A stretch of 64,000 nt of DNA from Gnetum montanum (lineage: Eukaryota > Streptophyta > Gnetopsida > Gnetales > Gnetaceae): positions 21,310 to 85,309 of the forward strand of contig MNCI01008972.1 of the NCBI GenBank assembly GCA_015680685.1. The letters run 5' to 3'. The notes beneath the pieces were generated by a model. It had not been told where the DNA came from, ran no database searches, and saw only the letters and a list, made by a program, of their open reading frames with translations. The first letter of the stretch is position 1. Each line of letters begins with the position of its first letter. The translations under genes were made by a program, and so were the position numbers. Positions 52,724 to 61,330 of this stretch are shown here, piece after piece.

Positions 52724-54778
52724 CTAAACGTCAAAAGACTGCTGGAACGACTCATCGGTGACGTCGGCGTCGCTGGAGTGGAAACGGACGCGGCCGCTGT
52801 CTCGGTCGAGGTGCCAGGTCAGGTCCCCGCGTCCGTGCAGCGATGCAACGATGTTCTTGTCCGACTCCAGGAAATACTCCATTTGCTGTGGCAGGTTGGG
52901 ATGCTGCTGCATGACCTGCAGCGCCAGCAGCGCCTCCGGCATGCTCGGCCTCGACTTGGCCCGCGGGTGCGCGCACTGCAACCCCAAAAGCAGCACTCGC
53001 TCCACGTTCATTTTCACGTCGGCGCTAACGGCGTACTCGGCGCGCACGGCCTCGTCCACCACGTCGTGGAGGCGCCCGCTCTGGACCATGTCGGCGACCC
53101 AGTCCGAGATGAGGAAGTGCTCCAGCACGCCCGACGTCGACGACAAGGCGCGCCGCCCCGTGACCAGCTCCAGCAGCACGATCCCGAAGCTGAACACGTC
53201 CGACTTCTCCGACAAGTGACCGTACAGCGCGTACTCCGGCGCCAGGTACCCCAGCGTGCCCACCGTCCCCTCCTGCCGCGGCGGATTCGTCCGGACCGAG
53301 TCCTCCGGCCCCGCCGCCTCCTCCGACGGATCCACCTCGCGCTTCAGCGTCGCCAGCCCGAAGTCCACCACGCGGGGCTCCAGGTTGCGGTCCAGCAGCA
53401 CGTTCGCGGCCTTCACGTCGCGGTGGATGATGGCCGGTTTTACGTGCTCGTGCAGGTACGCCAGCCCCCGTGCGATCCCCACGGCGATGCCGTACCGCTG
53501 CTCCCAACTGAGCTTGCACCAGGTCTCGCCGCGGCGGCTCCGGCTCCGGCGGCGGAACAGGTTGTCCGCGAGGCTGCCGTGAGGCATGAAGTCGTAGACC
53601 AGGAGCTGCTCGCGGATGGCCCCGGTGGCCCCGTCCATGTGCAGGCTGAACCCCCGCAGCGGCAGCAGGTTGCGGTGCTTCACGCCGCTGATGACCTGCA
53701 TCTCCTGCGAGAACAGCTCCGCGTATTGGACGGCGGCCCGGCGCCCCGTGCAGGTCCGGAAGCGCTTCACGGCGACGTGGCTACCGTCCAGGAGCATGCC
53801 TTCGTAGACCCGCCCGGAGCCGCCCTCGCCGACCTTGCGCGCCTCCGAGAAGCCGTCGGTGCAGGCCCGCAGCTCGCCCAGCGAGTACAGCGTCAGGCCC
53901 GTCGTCTCGCACATCAGCCGGTAGCTGTGCATCGTCTCCTGCACGCTCCTCCGGCACCGTCGGCTGTGGCAGTACCAGACGACGGCCACCGCGGCCACCG
54001 CGGTCGCCGCGGCGACGACCGGCGCGCCGACCAGGATGCCCAGATTCCTGGCGTCGCCTCCTCCGACGTTGAGATTGACGGCGTGCAGGTCGGGGACGCT
54101 GATGAAGCACGATATGACGTCGGTGCCGAGCGTGTGGTAGTCGTTGACGACGGCGGCGACGTACATCATGATGAAGTCGGAGCAGGAGGAGATGGCGGGC
54201 ACCGAGGAGGACGGCTGGTCCCGGTCCAGGCGTCGGAGAGCCGTGGCCATGGAACGCAGGCAGTCGCCGCAGGCGAAGTCCGTAGCGCCGCAGGCTTTGT
54301 TCATGGGCGCCACGTCCACCAGTCTCTGGAAGGTGCTGATGTTGGTGATGCCGTGGCAGGAGGCGCCTTCCTCCAGGAAATTGGACGGCACGAGGCCGCA
54401 GCGGTGCAGGAGGTGCTCCTTCAGCGCTCCCTGCACGCCGCGTTTTTCCAGCGCTCGCTCGAAAGCGTCGACGCAGGCGGTGGCGGTGCGCAGGTCCGGC
54501 AGCGTGAACATGTGCGAGGAGTGCAGCCACGAGAAAGTGAGCATCCGCACAATGCTGTGGATGCCTACACAGCAATTCAACCATGCCGAAGCGGAAGCGG
54601 CGTTCTGCGTACCATTGTTACCGCCGCTGTTGGTGCTGATATTGGAGCATTGCCTGTACATAAACTGTGTGACCTGCAACTCCTCTGCTATGTTCACCGG
54701 GCAAGTTGTATTTGTGTTGCAGGAAACTGCTGCCAAGGATGTGGCCAGCACCAGAATCTGTAGCAGGGCCAAAATCAT
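52724..54778 (-). CDS. SPARK-domain receptor-like kinase, intact
   Basis: A single-exon frame of 684 residues, much richer in G and C than its surroundings. Residues 1-20 are a signal peptide. Residues ~24-225 are a Cys-rich SPARK-type ectodomain: 'CPVN', a CC pair at 69-70, 'FTLPDLRTATACVDAFERAL', then 'CGDCLRSM' and 'SCSDFIMMYVAAVVNDY'. Residues ~246-269 form the membrane helix. The kinase spans ~315-610, with the Gly-loop 'GEGGSGRVYEG', K338, E359, H452-R453-D454, D472-F473-G474 and A513-P514-E515, so all catalytic residues are present. The layout matches the plant family that includes Arabidopsis At1g11050. It should be a plasma-membrane Ser/Thr kinase; its ligand is unknown. The ATG at 54778 is the first and precedes the signal peptide. 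A shortened relative lies at 32122-32660. Confidence 0.9.
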   Translation of the reverse strand: MILALLQILVLATSLAAVSCNTNTTCPVNIAEELQVTQFMYRQCSNISTNSGGNNGTQNAASASAWLNCCVGIHSIVRMLTFSWLHSSHMFTLPDLRTATACVDAFERALEKRGVQGALKEHLLHRCGLVPSNFLEEGASCHGITNISTFQRLVDVAPMNKACGATDFACGDCLRSMATALRRLDRDQPSSSVPAISSCSDFIMMYVAAVVNDYHTLGTDVISCFISVPDLHAVNLNVGGGDARNLGILVGAPVVAAATAVAAVAVVWYCHSRRCRRSVQETMHSYRLMCETTGLTLYSLGELRACTDGFSEARKVGEGGSGRVYEGMLLDGSHVAVKRFRTCTGRRAAVQYAELFSQEMQVISGVKHRNLLPLRGFSLHMDGATGAIREQLLVYDFMPHGSLADNLFRRRSRSRRGETWCKLSWEQRYGIAVGIARGLAYLHEHVKPAIIHRDVKAANVLLDRNLEPRVVDFGLATLKREVDPSEEAAGPEDSVRTNPPRQEGTVGTLGYLAPEYALYGHLSEKSDVFSFGIVLLELVTGRRALSSTSGVLEHFLISDWVADMVQSGRLHDVVDEAVRAEYAVSADVKMNVERVLLLGLQCAHPRAKSRPSMPEALLALQVMQQHPNLPQQMEYFLESDKNIVASLHGRGDLTWHLDRDSGRVRFHSSDADVTDESFQQSFDV

Positions 54779-54831
54779 CGTTTGGACAAAAGCTGTGTAT
54801 TGGCTGGTTTTGCGAGGGAGGAGATCGTGGT

Positions 54832-54839
54832 CTTATAAG
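54832..54839 (-). promoter_or_regulatory. Possible TATA box of the receptor kinase
   Basis: CTTATAAG lies 54 bases before the ATG. This would leave a 5' UTR of only about 25 bases, so an upstream start is also possible. Confidence 0.4.
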
Positions 54840-54858
54840 CGGTGAGAAAGGCTGAACC

Positions 54859-55082
54859 GGTCAACCAAAGTATTAAAAATGGCTGTGCCCAGAAGGCGTG
54901 TCTGGAGACAGCGTGGGCGCAGACGACATACGCGTGGAATCCATTTCGCCGTAACGTTTAGTTCGTTCGTTTGGCCAAGAATCACATGCCTAAAAAGTCA
55001 ACGTAGGGATGGAGCTATGATCCGTGGAAGTTATTCGTAGCTTGCTGCGTTGACACGTGTGAATGTGTTACGTTCTAGTCAA
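54859..55082 (-). promoter_or_regulatory. W-box cluster and G-box upstream of the receptor kinase
   Basis: The WRKY-factor core TTGAC occurs four times: 54859-54864, 54996-55001 and 55077-55082 (seen as 'gtcaa' on the plus strand) and 55050-55054 on the plus strand. The last abuts a CACGTG G-box (55054-55059). Such clusters are frequent in defence-responsive plant promoters. Function here is inferred. Confidence 0.45.
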
Positions 55083-55690
55083 AAATATACCGTGGATATA
55101 AGATACTGTAACTAACAATGGTAACGGACGTTGTTCCATGTTACTTATGTTAGCCAAAGCAAAATTTATAAATGTACCTCACATTACAGATATAAAGCAA
55201 AGTTAATTATACCTAAAGCAGACGTAATGGTTACAATGATTTAGCAGTACAACTTAGGTTACGAACACTCAATGGTTGTGACGACACACAGACTTACTCG
55301 CCAGGCCACGCAACCCACAAAGTGAGATTTTGTGGCAAACGCTCCTGTTTTTCTTTTTTTTGGTCGGTTTCTAAGTCTACCTAAACTTGGTTCACAATTC
55401 TTCCCAATATCAGCCCGATTGTGACGACAAGTTGACACCTGCTGAATGCGTCATTGCGAAGCCACTTCATCTTTACAAGCACTTTTTTCGCAGCCTACAA
55501 CCACTCGGTGTGCTACTCCTTTAAAATTTAGAATACAAGTGGCACATTCGCACCGCATCGTCGTAAATTTGTGTCTGAAATGTTCATGTTCCTTACAAAA
55601 GATTTCGGCCGCTTTTGGCTTTATGGTAAGATCAAATATCCCCTTAAAGTCCTTTCAGGAATTGGCACTCATATCAACCCTGTTGACAAC
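55083..55690. other. No gene seen
   Basis: Upstream flank of the receptor kinase. This segment is missing from the duplicate at 32100, where the sequence jumps from the block at 55690 straight to the ectodomain. Confidence 0.5.
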
Positions 55691-55849
55691 AAACGGTAGG
55701 CATCCATTGAAAAACTTGGACGATAGACAAGAAAGCATCGTGCAGTGTGTTGGATATTATTTTAAAAGCTTCGGTAAAAACAATCCTCGATGGTGGATGC
55801 ACTCCCAAGATAATGGTATTTTAGGGGGTTGTTAAGGCGCCTCCTCAAC

Positions 55850-57300
55850 AATGACATCATGCCAAAAATACAATAGACCGACCTACAGACGGCCTCAAAA
55901 TCAATTGCCGAAAAATTAGAAAGAACAGGTTACAAGGACATTATATAAATTAAAAGTACAATAAAGTACAATTTTGAGACTCTTGATTTGATTATGATGA
56001 ACAAGTTATAATTTGTTCTTTTGTTACATTTATTTTATGTTAGGGTATTCAATGCGAGATTTTACAAACTACACAAAATAAATCCAGCATTTTGTTGATG
56101 GAGAACAAATGAAACATATTCATTTTGAACTACAATGCATCCACCATTAAAGAGAAACTAGGCAGCCCTTGAACAAATACTTATTTTGTTTCTTTCAAAC
56201 AAGGAAAAGATATTTAGGAATACCAAAGCCTTCTGCAGGATTTAAGATGGTAGCTAAAATATAATCAGAAAGAGTAGAAGGTAATGTAAACACAGGAAAC
56301 ACTCATTCAAACATAAGAGCCATCATAGGCTTTATAATTAGGCAATTCAAAAACAAATGCAAATGAGATTATGAAGGATCACAAAAACCACATCGAGGAG
56401 TATCAAGCCCAACGTGTTGCATTCTTGCACCCATTAGAAGTCCATTGTTAAGTAATGGCCATATGAAAACTTTAATCTTAGGTTGCCAACCAGTTCTCCA
56501 TAATTTCTTAAAAGTGGTTCTTCATTTATCAAAACTCTAATTGATACACCATTTGTCATCCAAATATTGAAAATAGTGTTCTCTTGAAAGCATGTTACTC
56601 ATGCATTTGGAGACTATTAATTTTGATACACAAGAACCATCATTCCAAAACCAATGATCCTGTAAGAAAGGGTGACAGTTTCTAAGAACAAACACTTGTG
56701 AATACTTTTCTCCACTTGCATAATCCTTGCTTCACCCATAATATTCTTCCAATTTTGAATTATTAATAACTTCAAAATCCTCATTAAAGGATGCTAAATT
56801 TCATTAAAGGCAAGGCCAATCATTCCAAACCATCATAATGAATGTGACTAAAGCATAGAAATATTAACATATGTAGGAGACCAACTTAAAATCTTTGAAA
56901 TAACCTACCATTTTTGCCATATAGCTTAGGGAAACATTGAGCCTTTTATCTTTAAGGGAACTTTAGAAACAACCCAATTTAGTCAAGATAACTGAGAAAG
57001 GAAGAGTATCACGATTTGCTCAAAACTAAGCCTAACCAACTTCTCCTAGTTCTCCATACCATCTATTGCCCTAAGAATCCATTTTGCAGATAGAGGCAAA
57101 GATTGATCATAAAGGCTACCAATTCTAAAGTCAACTTCCTCTTTAGAAAAAGTACAAATATTTCACTTAATTCAAGCAAAACCACAACCATCATTATTAT
57201 TTCCCCAAATATAATTCCTAATAATTCTTTCAATCTTAGTATAATTGTATTTCTTTGACACTAAAAAAGAATAGTAAACAAGTAGCAGAAAGGATGTGCT
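55850..57300 (-). pseudogene. L1-like LINE, RT thumb to zinc-binding end
   Basis: Minus-strand reading across stops gives 'LSAKWILRAIDGME' near 57070 (the usual 'ALLAKW.WR' block), then 'NNGLLMGARMQHVGLDTPRC' with 'GFCDP' and 'HLHLFLNC' at about 56450-56350, which is the C-x2-C...H-x4-C zinc-binding segment at the end of plant L1 proteins. The rest has too many stops to follow. Part of its end is duplicated at 31287. Confidence 0.65.
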
Positions 57301-57331
57301 TTGCAACAATGATCCTACAAGAAGAAATAAT

Positions 57332-57572
57332 GCCAATTTTAAAACACTATATCATGTAGAGGTGGAAATTTGCATCAACGGTGGTACATTGAGTCTTGAT
57401 CATTCCTAACATAATAGACGCTTTGCTGATGCTTGGATAGAATTGAAGATGTGCCAATTTAAAAACACTATATCATATAGAGGTGGAAATTTCCATTAAA
57501 GGTGGTACATTGATTCTTGATCATTCCTAACATAACAGACGCTTCGTTGATGCTTGGATAGAATTGAATGCT
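57332..57572. repeat. 121-bp tandem duplication
   Basis: Two units begin 'gccaattt(t)aaaacacta' at 57332 and 57453 and contain 'gtagaggtggaaattt' and 'gatgcttggatagaattga', with about ten differences. Confidence 0.85.
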
Positions 57573-57726
57573 AAAGCATCTTTAGTAAAACAGATATAAA
57601 AAAATAGCTTATAATGAAAATTTAATTTGATTATCCACACAACACATAATTGTTTCTATTTTGTTGTCAAGCTTCCAAAGCTCTACCGGCTATCTTAAAG
57701 CTACTAAGCCAATACATCATGACAGT

Positions 57727-57999
57727 TTATATAGCATCCTTTTGAGATAGCTTGTATGATGGAAAAGCTTTGGAAGCCCACTTCCAGACATGCTGAGCAA
57801 AGAGACAATGCCAAAATACATGAACAAAGTCATCTTGTCCACCACATAGAGGGCAATTGGGATTGGAAATCCCCAAATATTCTAAACGTTTACTAATAGG
57901 TAGACCGTGGTGGAGGAGACACCAAAGGAATTGCTTAATTTTGGGGAGGGTCCGTAATTTCCAAATATGTTGGAAGAGAGGGATCCAAAATGTTACCAA
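57727..57999 (-). pseudogene. LINE zinc-binding domain (zf-RVT)
   Basis: An open frame with 'HIWKLRTLPKIKQFLWCLLH' and 'HGLPISKRLEYLG', then 'CPLCGGQDDFVHVFWHC' and 'VWKWASKAF'. This is the reverse-transcriptase zinc-binding domain at the C-terminal end of plant L1-type ORF2. It has no start or upstream RT of its own. It belongs to a different LINE copy from the one at 55850-57300. Confidence 0.85.
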
Positions 58000-58009
58000 C
58001 TCTTGTTGA

Positions 58010-58443
58010 ATGCCTTCATATGTGAAACATAAATATCTCTGTCAACGCCATATGAAAACATAGTTAGCAAAACATTGCGCGGAAGAATCACGCAGAATGC
58101 CTTCATATGTGGAACATAAATATCTCTGTCAACGCCATATGAAAACAAAGTTAGCAAAACATTGTGCGGAAGAATCACGCAGAATGCCTTCATATGTGGA
58201 ACATAAATATCTCTGTCAACGCCATATGAAAACAAAGTTAGCAAAACATTGCGCGGAAGAATCACGCAGAATGCCTTCATATGTGAAACATAAATATCTC
58301 TGTCAAGGCCATATGAAAACAAAGTTAGCAAAACATTGCGGAAGAATCACACAGAATGCCTTCGTATGTGAAACATAAATATCTCTGTCAACGCCATATG
58401 AAAACAAAGTTAGCAAAACATTGCGCGGAAGAATCACGCAGAA
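58010..58443. repeat. 87-bp minisatellite, five units, open on both strands
   Basis: Units start at 58010, 58097, 58184, 58271 and 58356; the fourth is 85 bases because a 'cg' is missing. Each contains 'tatctctgtcaacgccatat' and 'ttagcaaaacattgcg'. Because 87 is divisible by three and the unit has no stop in one frame of each strand, it yields a 29-residue repeat on both strands (minus: 'LTLFSYGVDRDIYVPHMKAF'). I consider this chance rather than a gene. Confidence 0.9.
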
Positions 58444-59290
58444 CGGTTGGAGCCACTTATTTGAATTTAACGTGCAAATTTTATAGTGTGAACATTTATC
58501 AACGGAGGAGTAATTTCCTGGTACCTACCACAAGTGCCACATTTTCTGAACTTCGGAATGTGGACTACATATTATGCATACTGTTCGATGTATTTGAATC
58601 ATTTTGTCTTTGTTTCACCGACGTAAACAAACACCTACGTTTTTGGGCAGCCGCAATTAGTGCATTTTGCTTCCATTTCCAAAATCGCGAGCAACAAGGG
58701 CCCACGTAAAAAGCATGAAAAGGAACTTTCCTTGAGCAGCTTTAACAGGAACAAAACAAAGCCACTTGCATTGTAGGTCCATGCGTTAGAAGCTTTGCTT
58801 TTAGCGTCAGCATCCCGAGTCTTTTCGAGGTTATGTACTCATTACAAATAAAATAAATAAAAATAACAACCCAATCACTTATTAATTTATATGGTTTGGA
58901 TATGCTTAAAGATGAGATAATAAAGTTATTTAAAAAAATTCTAAATCACAATTCCAAGATATAGAAAAAGTGATTCAAGATGATACGATAAAGGCAAATG
59001 GCAAACGAGAACTTAGATAGTAGAAACTATTTGTTCAAACAAGGTTACAATCTACAAGTGTTAAGTTAAATATCTCAAAGTAGCATGGGTTAATTGTAGG
59101 TCATTGTCTTCTCAAATAGACTCGAACTCGTATGTTTACTTGTATGGTAAAGTCTAGCTGAGTTGTATGTTAATTGATGTTGCTTGGTCCATATTGCTAA
59201 AAATAGACAATTACTAAGCCAAACCTAACTACCACGACAATTGGAGGTAAATCCTAATGTAGCCTAAGGTAATGGGTGCCACTTCCATAA
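58444..59290. other. No gene; degenerate LTR-like piece at 59060-59290
   Basis: 58444-58850 has no recognised content. 59060-59290 resembles the 'cattgtcttcccacttggac'...'tatggtttagtcc' part of the Athila-like LTRs at low similarity. Confidence 0.4.
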
Positions 59291-59299
59291 CCTTCTGTT

Positions 59300-59730
59300 G
59301 CACTTCTAGATAATTCACCTCTATGAAGAGCTAGATCTTTGTTATTTGCAATTTTTTTATATCATCTACAATCAATTTTTTTCCATGTTTTTTTTTATAT
59401 TTTCTTTTTGGTGGCTTTCATATAACAATGATGTAGTAACCATTACTTATATGTTCATTATCTGATTTTCTTTGCACATGCTCAAGTTCTCTAAGATATC
59501 ATTCCTCTATTATCTATATTGTGCAATTTATTTCTTCTAGTAACATTCAGCATCCATCTAAGCATTTCCATTTCTACCACACCAATTTGTTGTTCATGCA
59601 TTTTTTATACTACCTAACATTCAACACCGTATAAGAGAGTAGACCTAATTATTGTCTTGTAAAATTTTCCCTTCAATTTTATTGCTATTTTTCTATCCTA
59701 TAGAACACCACTAGCCTGTCTCGATTTTGA
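59300..59730 (-). pseudogene. RTE-clade LINE C-terminal remnant
   Basis: Minus-strand reading gives 'KFYKTIIRSTLLYGVEC', then 'EQQIGVVEMEMLRWML' and 'NVTRRNKLHN'. This is the conserved C-terminal block of plant RTE LINEs, also seen at 38000-38110. It contains stops. Confidence 0.75.
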
Positions 59731-59740
59731 ACATCCTACC

Positions 59741-60306
59741 CAATGAGCAGTGGAGTAGTTCAACACCTAACCATACGAGATACGAGTGTTCACGCGTAGC
59801 CTGGTTGAATTCCGTGGATAAGGCAATGTGATTATGCTAGTAATTAGTTTGAGTTCATGATCGTTGTCTTCCCACATGAGCCAGTAAAAATCTGTGTATG
59901 GTTTAACTCATAGTGAGGTGTATGATAACTGATGTTATGTTGGCCATTTTACTCCTAGTAAACATAAGGTAAATGAAAGTGGTTTCTAAGGCTAAGTAAA
60001 CGACAAACGAATCTAGTCTAGCCTAGGTGATGGACATCCATTCCTGACTCTTTGCACACATCTTAGACTTATGTAATTGTTACTGGGATTACCAAGTACC
60101 TTGCTACTAGGTGAACCAAGTGATAATACTACTGGGTTACCAAATGATCACAGTTTATGCTCAGAATAAATTATATCCATTATGCTTCACAACAGTAAAA
60201 GTAAAGTTCATGGGGAAATAGATAGCAACTAAGAAAATAGTAATTAGTAGGTTAAGTGAAAACAGTAAACATTATTCTAAGTAAATGTAAAAACTAAGTG
60301 GATGTT
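59741..60306 (-). repeat. Athila-like LTR fragment, interrupted
   Basis: It begins TGAGCAGTGGAGTAG, parallel to 4483 onwards ('ggttgaattccgtggata', 'gtatggtttaactcatagtg'). It stops at 60306 in 'aagtggatgtt', which continues as 'gcaatgatgg' in the copy at 5000. The next element is inserted there. Confidence 0.7.
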
Positions 60307-61193
60307 TGATGAGTGGCTAGGTACCCCTACGCCCAACCATGCGAATCACAGGCGTTCATACGCAACTCAGTCAAAGTCTCTGTAAGCACTTTGCATACAC
60401 CAGACCTTACCCAGCAAAAATTTGTGTTAGAATGGTTGTTGTCTTCCCAACCTCACTTGTGATGTTCTGATTGCAATGGTTAAGTGAGATTGAGGCAATT
60501 GATTTTTATGGCTTTTTCACTTTATCATCTAGCATCTAATTCTTGGAATGGAATAATATGTAATCTATAATTATCCTAATCTATATCTTAACTCTTCCTA
60601 GCATAAGTATCTAATCCCATCTTTTGTGCACATCCTAAGCATCCCCTAACCACTACTGGGTTACCAGACGTTAAGCGTCGCTGGGTTGCTAAGTGTTGGG
60701 TTTACGTTCGAGATGGTCGTACTTATGGTTTTTACAAACTATAAAAGAGCAATAGCGATTAAAATAATAACAACAGAAACTTAAGGAATTATTAAAGCAT
60801 AGAAATATTAAACTATAAATGCATCAAATGACTAAGTCCAATTGCTGCAAGGAATGCTTGAAAAGCTCGTCTTTATTACTGTTCATGCCAATGGGCTCAG
60901 GTACATCAGCGCTTGAATAAAGAGCCAGACACCTTTCTCACACCTACTGTGGGCACTTGGAAAATATTTTAACTCTCGCGGGAACAAACTGCAAGAGCTT
61001 TGTTACAATTGCCCAAAAAGGTACCTAAGTGTGGCGGGAGCCCACTTATTTATAGGCTGAAACAGGCTCCGCGTAAATAGGGCCATGTCGACACATGGTG
61101 GGATGCGTCGATGGGGCCGCGTCAATGCGACCACGTATACGGGGCCACGTATACGTGGCCTAGTCAACACATCAACTGTTTAGCACTTCATCA
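60307..61193 (-). repeat. 3' LTR of third coiled-coil element
   Basis: The plus strand reads TGATGAGTGGCTAGG ... AGCACTTCATCA, 887 bases, matching 28338-29189 in reverse. The complement of TATAAATA lies near 61050. The following 'tacccccatgac' is the complement of the polypurine tract. Confidence 0.85.
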
Positions 61194-61330
61194 TACCCCC
61201 ATGACTGAGTAAAAACTCGTCCTCGAGTCCCTCTACAATTTGGAAGGTATGGACTTTTTATTACAACACACATGACACAACACTAATTCTATTGACATGC
61301 CAAGTGCCTAAGTGTACAGAGGAGGACAAA

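Noticed and set aside
53025-54584. Further minus-strand frames of 164 and 267 residues inside the kinase gene
   Set aside because: They are shifted readings of the same GC-rich DNA and contain no recognisable motif.
52616-54763. 715-residue open frame on the plus strand overlapping the receptor kinase
   Set aside because: It is the antisense of the kinase. Composition is Arg/His/Ala-rich with no domain, as expected when a GC-rich gene lacks stop codons in reverse. The sense frame has a signal peptide, membrane helix and all kinase motifs.
55446-55835. 129-residue plus-strand frame upstream of the kinase
   Set aside because: No signal, domain or splice pattern was seen, and the reverse strand of its end belongs to the duplicated block next to the LINE. 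It is probably chance.
58097-58709. Two plus-strand frames over the minisatellite
   Set aside because: They are a by-product of an 87-base unit without stops. There is no start context or domain, and the frame runs into unrelated sequence.
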